Source: an uncultured Actinomycetes bacterium (GTDB lineage: Bacteria > Actinomycetota > Actinomycetes > Nanopelagicales > Nanopelagicaceae). Taken from it: DNA of 52,045 nt. The notes under the pieces were generated by a model. It did not search any database. It was not told the origin of the DNA and worked only from the letters and a program-made list of their open reading frames with translations. The DNA lies in assembly GCA_903827945.1 (NCBI GenBank), contig CAIKKN010000009.1, positions 1-52,045 of the forward strand, written 5' to 3'. Shown piece after piece: positions 16,864 through 24,880 of this stretch; positions within the stretch are counted from its first letter, which is position 1; the number at the start of each line of letters is the position of its first letter. Both the position numbers and the translations under genes were made by a program.

Positions 16864-17577
16864 ATGGCAACGCCAAGAGATAAAAAATCCATCTCGCACG
16901 AAATTATTTTGCAACATCCTGTTTTTAATTTGATGCAGTGGCTAGCAAATAGTCCATCTGGAGATGAAGTAGCGCGCGAATTAGTATTGAATTACTTTCA
17001 ATTATTGGGTGCAACGCAATCGCGCCTTGTTGTCACAGATGACGAAGGATCAGCCTTTTTTGTGGGGGATTTTGGATTCGAGAAATCATTTACCGGCTCC
17101 TCCCAGACTTTGGAATATTGGCAAAATCGCACCGATGAAATTGTGAAGATTCAGATAGAGCCGACCGGATTGGGTTGGTCTAAATCAGGTCGATATTTGC
17201 AGGCTCGGGTCAATGATTTTGGAGATACCCGTGGATGGATCACGATTGGGTTTGCAAAGGAAACAGACAGGCCTGAGGCCGAACAATTGATGCAGGTCTT
17301 GAAGCACGTTGTCGGGATTTTCATGTCGACCCTTCAGGTTTCAAAGGCAGCGCAGGTCTCTGCCAGCCGCTCCACGGTCACCAAAGATTCCTTTACCCCG
17401 CGCCAGATGGCCATTCTGGGCGGCATGGTTTCAGGCAAAACCAACCATGAGTTGGCCTCCGAGCTGGGTTTTAGCGTGAGCACGATCCGCCACGAGACGA
17501 TGCGCGTCTATCAGGCGTTGTCGGTGAGCGATCGCCGCGAGGCTGCCCGAGAGGCTCTTGAGCGAGGCATTTTCTAA
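16864..17577 (+). CDS. LuxR-type transcriptional regulator with GAF-like sensor
   Basis: The product (237 aa) has a GAF-like N-terminal region (about 20-165) and a C-terminal LuxR/GerE helix-turn-helix (TPRQMAILGGMVSGKTNHEL, then STIRHETMRVYQAL). AGAGG at 16854-16858 sits 5 nt before ATG 16864, so I prefer that to the GTG at 16858, which lies inside this ribosome site. As the last gene of the cyd operon it may respond to redox or oxygen state, but no ligand-binding residue can be named. The DNA for the HTH part is markedly GC-richer (109 of 180 bases in 17401-17580) than the sensor part (49 of 120 in 16921-17040). Confidence 0.85.
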   Translation: MATPRDKKSISHEIILQHPVFNLMQWLANSPSGDEVARELVLNYFQLLGATQSRLVVTDDEGSAFFVGDFGFEKSFTGSSQTLEYWQNRTDEIVKIQIEPTGLGWSKSGRYLQARVNDFGDTRGWITIGFAKETDRPEAEQLMQVLKHVVGIFMSTLQVSKAAQVSASRSTVTKDSFTPRQMAILGGMVSGKTNHELASELGFSVSTIRHETMRVYQALSVSDRREAAREALERGIF

Positions 17578-17582
17578 CCGTT

Positions 17583-17615
17583 CGGCTTAAATACGGCTTA
17601 AATATGGGTCAAATG
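17583..17615 (+). repeat. In-phase 11-bp repeats upstream of the sigma factor gene
   Basis: CGGCTTAAATA occurs twice head to tail (17583-17593 and 17594-17604). A third, degenerate unit, TGGGTCAAATG (17605-17615), follows in phase with 7 of 11 matches. A repeat of about one helical turn is typical of sites bound by OmpR/PhoB-type response regulators on one face of DNA. It lies in the 231-base gap before the sigma factor/surface protein unit. Function inferred. Confidence 0.55.
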
Positions 17616-17695
17616 TAGCAAATCGGACATTTCATCACTTTTTACCGCATTTTGGTGGTTCTCACGTCCTTCTCAGGGGCTCCCAAGGAAAATAA

Positions 17696-17812
17696 ATGAA
17701 AATTCTTTCTGTGGGGAGGCAACATTTGGGGGCCTGGGGTGTCTTACATAGTAGAGGGCAAGACGTTGTCCACTGCATTACCTTGATCAAGAAATTAGGC
17801 GGCACAAAGTGA
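17696..17812 (+). CDS. Possible 38-residue leader peptide
   Basis: An open frame from ATG 17696 preceded by AAGGA (5-6 nt spacing) encodes 38 residues (MKILSVGRQHLGAWGVLHSR, then 18 more including GQDVV and LIKKLGGTK). Its TGA overlaps the sigma factor GTG as GTGA, the same coupling seen elsewhere in this window. The peptide is unlike any family I know. The competing reading is that this stretch is a promoter (see 17718-17747), in which case the frame is chance. Confidence 0.25.
   Translation: MKILSVGRQHLGAWGVLHSRGQDVVHCITLIKKLGGTK
17718..17747 (+). promoter_or_regulatory. Possible ECF-type promoter of the sigma factor gene
   Basis: GGCAAC (17718-17723) and GTCTTAC (17741-17747) are separated by 17 bases and resemble the GGAAC / GTC boxes recognised by ECF sigma factors. 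The position, about 60 bases before the GTG start of a sigma factor gene, would fit autoregulation. Based on similarity to general ECF consensus only. Confidence 0.3.
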
Positions 17813-19194
17813 AATTCAAAGCAAAGGCTCCAGTAGCGACAGGTTCACACCTGGCCGTTTCTGAGTGGTCTATTGCTGAACTCAGCGCTCTTTACGCCGA
17901 ACAGCGCGCATCACTCACCGCACAAGCTCGCCGAATCCTGCGCAATCAAGCAGATGGCGATGAGATCGTCCAAGAAGCTTTCCTCAAGTTCATCCTTGCC
18001 GCGCCAGAACTTGATTCCCGTGAACGTGCGCTCGCTTACCTTCGCACGACAGTTAACAACCTCTGCCTTAACCAGATCCGTGCAACTGGATCTCGTCCAA
18101 ACCTCGTTGCTATCGATAGCGAGACTAGCCAAGAGGCCATCAACGAAATTTCTGCTGCAAGCCACGTCCCTTTCGACACAAACATGGCTGCCGCTGAGGA
18201 TGCATCAATCATTCGCGAAGCTCTTGCTCGCCTCTCTTCAGACCAGCGCACAGCACTTGTTATGTGGGAGATGGAAGGCCGCTCTACAGAAGAGATTGCA
18301 GAAGCAATTGGCACAACTCCTGCGAATGTGCGCCACGTTGTTCAACGCGCTCGCGCTTCCTTTGTCCGCGTTCTTGCTACATGGGTTGTTGATGAAGAGA
18401 CAGGCGCTACGGCTCTTGATTCACTCTCTACCTCTTACAAGAAGGCTGCAGAGCTTGCAAAGAAGAGCAGCAAAGTTGCACTTTCATTGCTCCTTGTTCT
18501 CGTTGCATTCCTCGGTTTCAATTCAATCACCGGCAATGAAGTGACAAAGACAAATACTCTTACAACGATTTCTGCTCCTGTTCAACAAGAGGCAAACACA
18601 GCACCTGTCGCAGCTCCTTCGGCTTCTGCTTCAGAGACAGCTGCTTCTGATCTTGTAAACAAGTCCACCCAACTTCTTGGTGGAGTCAGCGCAAAGACCA
18701 ACCCATACACATTCCCTGGTCTTGATGCTGACGGCATTCCTACAGGTTTCACTGCAACTGATGGCGTTCACACCGGCAAGATTTATGTTGCTCAGAACGC
18801 TCCAGAAGTGACCATTGATGGCACAAAGCTCACCATTACAACCATGAGCCAAGATGCGAACGCCGTTAACGTCCTTCTTGACCAGACTCTTTCAGTTTCA
18901 GCGCTTGGTACCGACTACACGGTTGACCCTACGGTCACCATGAAGAAGTCTTGGGTACCCCTCAATGTTTCAACTGCACACACGGATATCACACGCCTAC
19001 CCGATGGTAACTACCTCGTGACAAGCGTGATTGACATCGATTCAGCAGTTGATACAGGTACAATTGTGCCTGTTAGCCGGGGTTACGACGTGTCTTCAGC
19101 CCCTTCAACTATCACCACCCGCCTCGTACTAAACCCAGGCAAGACGAAAGTCCTTGCTCAGGCTGTTTATGTGCAGACGAAGGGAGCGAAGTAA
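17809..19194 (+). CDS. Membrane-anchored sigma-70 family (ECF-like) factor with extracytoplasmic domain
   Basis: The product (461 aa) begins with region 2 (about residues 22-95, QARRILRNQADGDEIVQEAF) and region 4 (about 140-195, LSSDQRTALVMWEMEGRSTE with an HTH after it) of a sigma factor. A linker and one membrane helix (about 222-240, VALSLLLVLVAFLGF) follow, then a Ser/Ala/Thr-rich stretch and an outer domain of about 180 residues. The sigma part should therefore be held at the inner face with a sensor outside. Start is GTG, with a GTGA overlap to a possible leader peptide. The S-layer-like gene follows 150 bases on. There is no separate anti-sigma gene. The outer domain is not recognised. 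Confidence 0.85.
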   Translation: MKFKAKAPVATGSHLAVSEWSIAELSALYAEQRASLTAQARRILRNQADGDEIVQEAFLKFILAAPELDSRERALAYLRTTVNNLCLNQIRATGSRPNLVAIDSETSQEAINEISAASHVPFDTNMAAAEDASIIREALARLSSDQRTALVMWEMEGRSTEEIAEAIGTTPANVRHVVQRARASFVRVLATWVVDEETGATALDSLSTSYKKAAELAKKSSKVALSLLLVLVAFLGFNSITGNEVTKTNTLTTISAPVQQEANTAPVAAPSASASETAASDLVNKSTQLLGGVSAKTNPYTFPGLDADGIPTGFTATDGVHTGKIYVAQNAPEVTIDGTKLTITTMSQDANAVNVLLDQTLSVSALGTDYTVDPTVTMKKSWVPLNVSTAHTDITRLPDGNYLVTSVIDIDSAVDTGTIVPVSRGYDVSSAPSTITTRLVLNPGKTKVLAQAVYVQTKGAK

Positions 19195-19246
19195 ATGTCG
19201 CTCCGTCAAAAGGTTTCCAGCGCGATCCGGATATTGCGTTGGAATA

Positions 19247-19294
19247 GAGATGTGTCAGCACGTGCGTCACATCTCGTGGAAGTTTTTAACTTCC
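19247..19294 (+). promoter_or_regulatory. Two hairpins in the leader of the surface protein gene
   Basis: GAGATGTG (19247-19254) pairs with CACATCTC (19268-19275) around a 13-base loop that contains the palindrome GCACGTGC. Directly after it, GGAAGTT (19278-19284) pairs with AACTTCC (19288-19294) around TTT. Neither is followed by a T run, so they are not classical terminators. They may stabilise or process the downstream mRNA, or control readthrough from the sigma gene. An in-frame ATG at 19195 precedes them but has no good ribosome site. Confidence 0.5.
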
Positions 19295-19344
19295 AAGCCG
19301 GATCTGGGAACGTCTCAGGTTCGACTTTTTCTGAAAGGAAAAAT

Positions 19345-21813
19345 ATGTCTACAAAGACAAGCTTTAAGCGCATTGCCGCTGTAGCTGCTGTCGCACTCGC
19401 TCTTGGCGGGTTCTCAGCTGTTTCAGCAAATGCCGTTAACACAGGTACCGCAGTTGGTACTGGTGTTGTTAACTATACAAACATTTTTGAGCCTTCAAAT
19501 CTTGGTTCATTTGCGATTTCTGCAGCTGCTCAGGCTTCAGGAACTCTCACCTTCACCGTGGCGTCAACTGGAGCGGCAGCCTCAGCTCTCATTGGAGACT
19601 CGGTCGTAATTTCTGGAGCAAGCGACTCAGCTTATAACGGAACTTATGCAATCACAGGCAACGCGGGTGCAACTGATATTAAAGTTGCAAGCGTTCTTCC
19701 TTCTGCATCAATAACTGGTAATGCGTTGATTCTTACATCCTCAACCGGTGCGATTTCCAACGCAACCGGATGGAATATTAATCAAACTGCAACTCCAAGT
19801 GGATACACAAAGCTAACACCAGCTGCAAATATCTCGACCTTGACATCTGCTGCTCTCGCATTCACGGGAACTACATCAGTTTCGGCCGCACCTGCGTCTG
19901 CCACCTATGTACTTAGCGGAAGCGCTCTACCTAACCTATTGGTTACTGTTACGGGTACATCTGTAACTGCTTCGGGCACTTCAGTATCCCTAGGAGCAAA
20001 TACAAGCGGCAACACTGAACTATTGAAGAGTAATATCAATGGGTACACAGTTGTTGCGACTGCAACGGCAGGGTCGGCTTCTCTTGCATCCCAACTTACT
20101 GGCTACCAAAGTCAAGGTTATACCGGTATGGCGCTAGTTGCTGGTTCAGATTCATCTGCTTACATCAAGGTTTCAACTACTGCTGCAGGTACCGCCTCAG
20201 GTAGCTTGGTTGTTAACTCTACTGTTGCGGGTCAAAATACAACCAAGACAATTGAAGCGTTTACAGTTGTTATCGGAACAGGCTCAGCTTCAACCGCATA
20301 CTCGACTACTACAGTTGCAATTGCTGGAACAACCGGCGTCTCTCAGCAGGTTTCAAGCACAGGCACTGTCTATGCAAGTTCTTCAAACGATACAGGCATA
20401 GCTGCTACAGTTTCGGCTACCCCAATTGGAACAACTGGGCTTGCGATCACCGATTCATCTTTACAAACAGGCGCACTCACAGCCACCATTGCTGGCGTTG
20501 GAAGCTTCGCAGCAAATGGCAAAACAACAAATACATCTACCCAATATGCGAACGTTCCTGCCTACACCTGGGCATCAGGAAGCAACAACTCATTTAGCGT
20601 TTACGGGGATGGTCGCGCAGGTACTTCTGCGATCACAATCTCTGTAGGCGGAGTTGCTGTTAAGACTGTTACCGTGATCTTCTACGGCAAGGTAGCGTCA
20701 TTGACAGCGACTGCTAACTACAACATTCTGTATGCGAATGGAGCGGGCGCAACGACTGGTTCATTAGCTGCAGCTGCTGCAGCAACTGGCACACCTGCCG
20801 GTTTTGTTAACGGCGCAGTCAGCACAACAACTATGACAGCAGATGATGATCCTGCTCTCGTTATTGTTGCAAAGGATGCAAACGGAAATGTTGTTCCTTT
20901 GAATCCAACAGTGACGGCCTATAGTGTTGTTTCTTCAAGTCCAGCAAGTTTCAGCCAATCGATCCTCTGTACTGGTTCAACCCAAAATACAGCGATCGAT
21001 TCAGGTGTCGGAACTTACACAAATGGATTTGGTGCTGGCCTTGCTTGTTTGAACTCAACACCAACAACCAAGTCTGGGGATAAGGGAACAATCACAATCT
21101 CTTACACAAACTCTGATGGAACAATCATCGTGGCTCCAGCAATCAGCCTCACAGCTGGTGGCAAGCCAGATAAGGCTACCTTGACTCCTGATTCAACAAC
21201 TTATCTTCCAGGAGCAAAGGGTTACTTCACACTCGCAGCTACAGATGCATCTGGAAATCCAGTTGCAGATGATCAAGGCTTTGCTGCGTTCTTTGCTGCT
21301 GCACCAAAGGTAAGCGGCGCATTCCAGTTCCTTGGAACAACAATTTCAGGAACAATCACAGGAACAGTACTTACTGCTTCAAGCTCAGCATCAGTCCTCT
21401 CAACAACCCAGTATTTTGTTAACGGCGTTGTGAAGGATTACTTCTACGCGCCTGTTAGTGATGGCGACTGGACTGTAACTGCTACAACCGGAACAGGTTT
21501 CACTTCTGCTGGCCAAGGCGCAGCTGTAAATGCAACAGTTACCGTGGGTAGCGCAACAACAGCTGCTTCACAAGCTGCTACAGATGCTGCTCAAGAGGCA
21601 ACAGATGCTGCTAACGCTGCATACGATGCTGCTAACAACGCAATGGATTCTGCAGACGCTGCAACAGCAGCTGCTCAGGATGCTTCAGACAACGCTTCAG
21701 CAGCTCTTGCAGCTGTAACAAGCTTGTCAGCAACTGTTGCTAAGTTGGTTTCATCAGTAACAGCAATCGCAACAGCACTTGCTGCAATCAAGAAGAAGCT
21801 TGGCGTTAAGTAA
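19345..21813 (+). CDS. S-layer-like secreted surface protein with Ala-rich coiled-coil tail
   Basis: The product (822 aa) starts with a clear signal peptide (basic MSTKTSFKR, hydrophobic core, ending SANA at about residue 30). The mature part is Ser/Thr/Ala/Gly-rich with beta-type sequence, two or more Ig-like stretches in the second half (TLTPDSTTYLPGAKGYFTLA) and a pair of Cys residues. The last 80 residues are an Ala/Asp heptad-like coiled coil (repeats of ATDAAQEATDAANAAYDAAN type) ending KKKLGVK. GAAAGGA precedes ATG 19345. I reject the in-frame ATG 19195, which would put 50 residues before the signal. The gene is followed by a very strong terminator, as for an abundant protein. A role as an outer surface layer is inferred. 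Confidence 0.8.
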   Translation: MSTKTSFKRIAAVAAVALALGGFSAVSANAVNTGTAVGTGVVNYTNIFEPSNLGSFAISAAAQASGTLTFTVASTGAAASALIGDSVVISGASDSAYNGTYAITGNAGATDIKVASVLPSASITGNALILTSSTGAISNATGWNINQTATPSGYTKLTPAANISTLTSAALAFTGTTSVSAAPASATYVLSGSALPNLLVTVTGTSVTASGTSVSLGANTSGNTELLKSNINGYTVVATATAGSASLASQLTGYQSQGYTGMALVAGSDSSAYIKVSTTAAGTASGSLVVNSTVAGQNTTKTIEAFTVVIGTGSASTAYSTTTVAIAGTTGVSQQVSSTGTVYASSSNDTGIAATVSATPIGTTGLAITDSSLQTGALTATIAGVGSFAANGKTTNTSTQYANVPAYTWASGSNNSFSVYGDGRAGTSAITISVGGVAVKTVTVIFYGKVASLTATANYNILYANGAGATTGSLAAAAAATGTPAGFVNGAVSTTTMTADDDPALVIVAKDANGNVVPLNPTVTAYSVVSSSPASFSQSILCTGSTQNTAIDSGVGTYTNGFGAGLACLNSTPTTKSGDKGTITISYTNSDGTIIVAPAISLTAGGKPDKATLTPDSTTYLPGAKGYFTLAATDASGNPVADDQGFAAFFAAAPKVSGAFQFLGTTISGTITGTVLTASSSASVLSTTQYFVNGVVKDYFYAPVSDGDWTVTATTGTGFTSAGQGAAVNATVTVGSATTAASQAATDAAQEATDAANAAYDAANNAMDSADAATAAAQDASDNASAALAAVTSLSATVAKLVSSVTAIATALAAIKKKLGVK

Positions 21814-21821
21814 TTAACTGC

Positions 21822-21880
21822 CAATCTCTTTAAGAGATTGAAGGAAAGGCCCCCACTTCGGTGGGGGCCTTTCTGTTTTT
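21822..21880 (+). terminator. Strong intrinsic terminator after the surface protein gene
   Basis: A first hairpin, CAATCTC/GAGATTG (21822-21840), is followed by a GC-rich one: AAAGGCCCCCAC, loop TTCG, GTGGGGGCCTTT (21845-21872), and then TTCTGTTTTT. This is the clearest rho-independent terminator in the window; most other genes end without one. Confidence 0.92.
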
Positions 21881-21930
21881 GCCTTCCTTTGTACTTTCAC
21901 TTGTCTGGTCAGCAAAGGTATCCTCAGAAC

Positions 21931-23682
21931 ATGGCAAAAGGAGTTAGATCTTCGCAGTCGCAAGCTCTGAACTGGTTATTGGTTGGCGGGTCGCTTGTCA
22001 CGCTATTTATTTGGGCAAACTTGAATGACCCTTTCAATGCGCCTAAGTCTTGGGTGATGTTTGTCGCCGGCGCCTACCTTGCTGGGTGGGCTGGGTTTCA
22101 ACTCAAGGATGCATTTAGAGATCCAGTGCTTAGAATTGCTCTGATCTTATCTGGCGCATATCTCATTGTTTTATTTCTGGCTTTTCTTTTCACTAATGAG
22201 AAGTTCGTAGGGTTCTTTGGAGAGAACGGGCGTCGCAATGGATTTCTGACCTATTTTTGTCTGACAGTCTTCTTCCTCTCAGCTGCTCTTCTATTCCGAT
22301 TATCCAATCTTCAAAAGTTTGATTTCGTTACTTTGATTGTTGGACCGATTGTTGGTCTTTATGGTTTTAGCCAACATTACAAAATTGATGCTTTTAAGTG
22401 GAATAACCCTTACAACTCTGTTATTAGCACTTTGGGCAATCCGGATTTTGCTTCCGCTGTAATGGGGATATTCCTTGTACTTACAGTTGGTGTGATTCTA
22501 AATAGAGGCTTGGCAATGTGGATTAGGTTGTGGGGGCTTTTCTCTTCCGCAATTCTTACCATCACAATCCTCTTCTCTGGTGCGCGTCAAGGTTTGCTTG
22601 CTGCGCTAATTGGTATTGGGATCGTCGTGGTTGTGTATTTGTTCCAAAAGAACAAAGTGGCCGGGTACGGGACACTTGGACTTGGCTTAGTCGGGTTTGT
22701 CGTCGGTGTTCTGGGTATGTTGAATACCGGCCCCGCATCAAAATATTTGTACAAAGTTTCTATTACCTATCGCGGTGATTATTGGCGTGCTGGAATAAAT
22801 ATGTTTAAGCATCATTTATTATTTGGTGTTGGCTTAGATCGATATGGGGCTTACTTCCGTCAGTATCGTGATGCAACGCAATCTCTGCGTCGTGGACCTG
22901 GTGAAATTTCAAATACGGCTCACGATGTCCCAATTCAGTTGGCGGCTACCGGTGGAATCCTTGTTTTACTTGTCGTTATTGCTCTCTTTGTTTTTGTTGC
23001 CTGGCGCGGTTTTGTTGTTATTCGCCGAACTTCAGGCGTCCAGCAATTGGTTGTGGCTTCTTTCGTCGGGGCGTGGATTACTTATGAAGCCCAATCCTTC
23101 ATTTCTATTGATAACGTCGGTATTGCGATTTGGGGATGGATTCTTGGAGGGTTAATCGTTGGAATCTCGGTGGTGGAAACGCAAGAGCCTTCGGCTTCGC
23201 CAGCAAAGATGAAAAAACGAGTTGCCGTTGGATCTCAAAAAAAGGAAAGCGCCGTGCAGCCTCTGGTTTCCGGACTTGCAGCAACCATCGCTCTTGCAAT
23301 CGTCATTCCTTTGTTTTTGGCAGATTCTTCCGCGCGCATGGCGCGCTCTTATGCAAAACCAACTGCTCAACAAATGAACGCTTATGTAGATGCCGTGAAG
23401 AAACCTCTGACGTATGGTTTCCAAGATCCAGCAAATAAATTTATGGTTGCAACACTCTTGGCGGAGGCTGGAAGAGTGGATGAAGGCATTGCAATGTTGA
23501 AAGATCTCATTGCCACAGACCCTCAAAACTTTGCGGCTGTAGATACTTTGGCAAATATTTATGAGCAAACAAATAGGCCTGCTCAAGCGGTGCCGCTGCG
23601 AAAGAAGGCCGTTACTTTAGACCCCTTTAATCCAAAGATTGTCGAGAAGTTGAACCAGGACTTGAAGGCATCGGGTAAGTAA
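21931..23682 (+). CDS. O-antigen ligase / polymerase-like membrane protein with TPR tail
   Basis: The product (583 aa) has about 11-12 membrane helices, a large loop with the WaaL/Wzy-type segment NMFKHHLLFGVGLDRYGAYF, and a soluble C-terminal region with two TPR-like units (ANKFMVATLLAEAGRVDEGI and FAAVDTLANIYEQTNRPAQA). Proteins of this layout join or polymerise surface glycans, or glycosylate proteins, on the outer face of the membrane. I start at ATG 21931: TATCCT lies 6 nt before it, and a longer in-frame start would lie in the upstream terminator. It heads the surface-polysaccharide block. Confidence 0.8.
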   Translation: MAKGVRSSQSQALNWLLVGGSLVTLFIWANLNDPFNAPKSWVMFVAGAYLAGWAGFQLKDAFRDPVLRIALILSGAYLIVLFLAFLFTNEKFVGFFGENGRRNGFLTYFCLTVFFLSAALLFRLSNLQKFDFVTLIVGPIVGLYGFSQHYKIDAFKWNNPYNSVISTLGNPDFASAVMGIFLVLTVGVILNRGLAMWIRLWGLFSSAILTITILFSGARQGLLAALIGIGIVVVVYLFQKNKVAGYGTLGLGLVGFVVGVLGMLNTGPASKYLYKVSITYRGDYWRAGINMFKHHLLFGVGLDRYGAYFRQYRDATQSLRRGPGEISNTAHDVPIQLAATGGILVLLVVIALFVFVAWRGFVVIRRTSGVQQLVVASFVGAWITYEAQSFISIDNVGIAIWGWILGGLIVGISVVETQEPSASPAKMKKRVAVGSQKKESAVQPLVSGLAATIALAIVIPLFLADSSARMARSYAKPTAQQMNAYVDAVKKPLTYGFQDPANKFMVATLLAEAGRVDEGIAMLKDLIATDPQNFAAVDTLANIYEQTNRPAQAVPLRKKAVTLDPFNPKIVEKLNQDLKASGK

Positions 23683-23698
23683 CCGATAACCTTTCCCC

Positions 23699-24880
23699 AT
23701 GCGCGTCGCAATCATTGGTCAAGGGTATGTGGGTCTTCCTTTGGCAGTGGCTGCTGCCGAAGCCGGGCATACCGTTGTAGGAATTGATGTCGATACAAAG
23801 AGGGTTGCACTTCTTAATCACGGCACATCACCGGTTTCAGATATTTCTGATTCATCGCTGACCGCAGTGATTGCCTCCGGCAATTATCAAGCTTCGAATT
23901 CTTTTGCAGCTGTTTCCACAGCCGATGTGGTTTGTATTTGCGTGCCCACTCCACTTGATGCGGCCGGAGCGCCTGATTTATCTGCCCTTGAAGCGGCACT
24001 CGAAGGTGTTGGCGCGAATCTTGGGTCTTCTGCGCTAGTGATTCTTGAATCAACGATCTCTCCAGGGACTACTCGAGGTTTGGCTTCCTCAATATTGTCT
24101 GCTGTCTCTCGTCACTCTGATTTTGAGTTGGTTTATTCACCAGAACGAATTGATCCTGCAAACAAGAAGTGGAATGTGAAGAACACTCCCAAGTTGGTGG
24201 CGGGGCTAACGGAGGAAGGAACTGCGCGTGCTGTGCATTTCTATTCTTCTTTTGTGGAGACGGTGACCTCTGCTTCTTCTGTTGAGGTGATTGAGACGGC
24301 CAAGCTTCTAGAGAATTCTTTTAGATTTGTAAATATTTCATTTATTAATGAGCTTGCGGTTTTTTGCTCGAAGATGGGTATTGATGTACGCGAAGTGATT
24401 GATGCGGCGGCGACTAAGCCATATGGATTTATGCCCTTCTATCCAAGTGCGGGCGTTGGGGGACATTGCATCCCAGTGGATCCGGCGTATTTGGTGGCCA
24501 AGGCACGCGAAGTGGGCGCGCCAACTCGATTTATTGATTTAGCGAATGAAGTGAATCTGTCTATGCCATCGTTCTTCGCAGGTAAGGCCGAAGGAATGCT
24601 TGGTTCTTTGTCTGGGAAGAAGATTTTGGTGGTGGGGGTTGCTTACAAGCCAGATGTTTCAGATGTGCGCGAGACACCTGCATCTGGATTAATCAAAGTA
24701 CTTCGCTCTGCGGGGGCTGTTGTTTCGTGGCACGATCATTTGGTGCTGGAGTGGAATGGTGAAAGTTCTGTCCCACTTGCTAGTGATTATGACTTGGTTG
24801 TTCTTGTGAATCCACATAGTTCAGTTGATTTATCTGTATTGGATGGGGTTCCAGTTCTCAATACCCGCGGTGGAATTTGA
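23699..24880 (+). CDS. UDP-sugar 6-dehydrogenase (UDP-GlcNAc/ManNAc type)
   Basis: The product (393 aa) oxidises a UDP-sugar to the uronic acid with two NAD. The NAD site GQGYVGLPLA is at residues 8-17, the catalytic Cys is in GVGGHCIPVDP, and the C-terminal domain contains VGVAYKPDVSDVRETPA. GHCIPVDP and the overall length resemble WecC/WbpA/TviB enzymes acting on UDP-HexNAc more than UDP-glucose dehydrogenase, but the substrate is not settled. TAACCT precedes the ATG by 6 nt. The epimerase gene overlaps its stop (TGATG). Confidence 0.88.
   Translation: MRVAIIGQGYVGLPLAVAAAEAGHTVVGIDVDTKRVALLNHGTSPVSDISDSSLTAVIASGNYQASNSFAAVSTADVVCICVPTPLDAAGAPDLSALEAALEGVGANLGSSALVILESTISPGTTRGLASSILSAVSRHSDFELVYSPERIDPANKKWNVKNTPKLVAGLTEEGTARAVHFYSSFVETVTSASSVEVIETAKLLENSFRFVNISFINELAVFCSKMGIDVREVIDAAATKPYGFMPFYPSAGVGGHCIPVDPAYLVAKAREVGAPTRFIDLANEVNLSMPSFFAGKAEGMLGSLSGKKILVVGVAYKPDVSDVRETPASGLIKVLRSAGAVVSWHDHLVLEWNGESSVPLASDYDLVVLVNPHSSVDLSVLDGVPVLNTRGGI

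Noticed and set aside
19195-19344. Start of the surface protein at the in-frame ATG 19195
   Set aside because: It would place about 50 non-hydrophobic residues before a textbook signal peptide. ATG 19345 has a good ribosome site.
21838-21930. Longer N-terminus for the O-antigen ligase-like protein
   Set aside because: The extension would be encoded by the terminator hairpin itself, and TATCCT lies 6 nt before ATG 21931.
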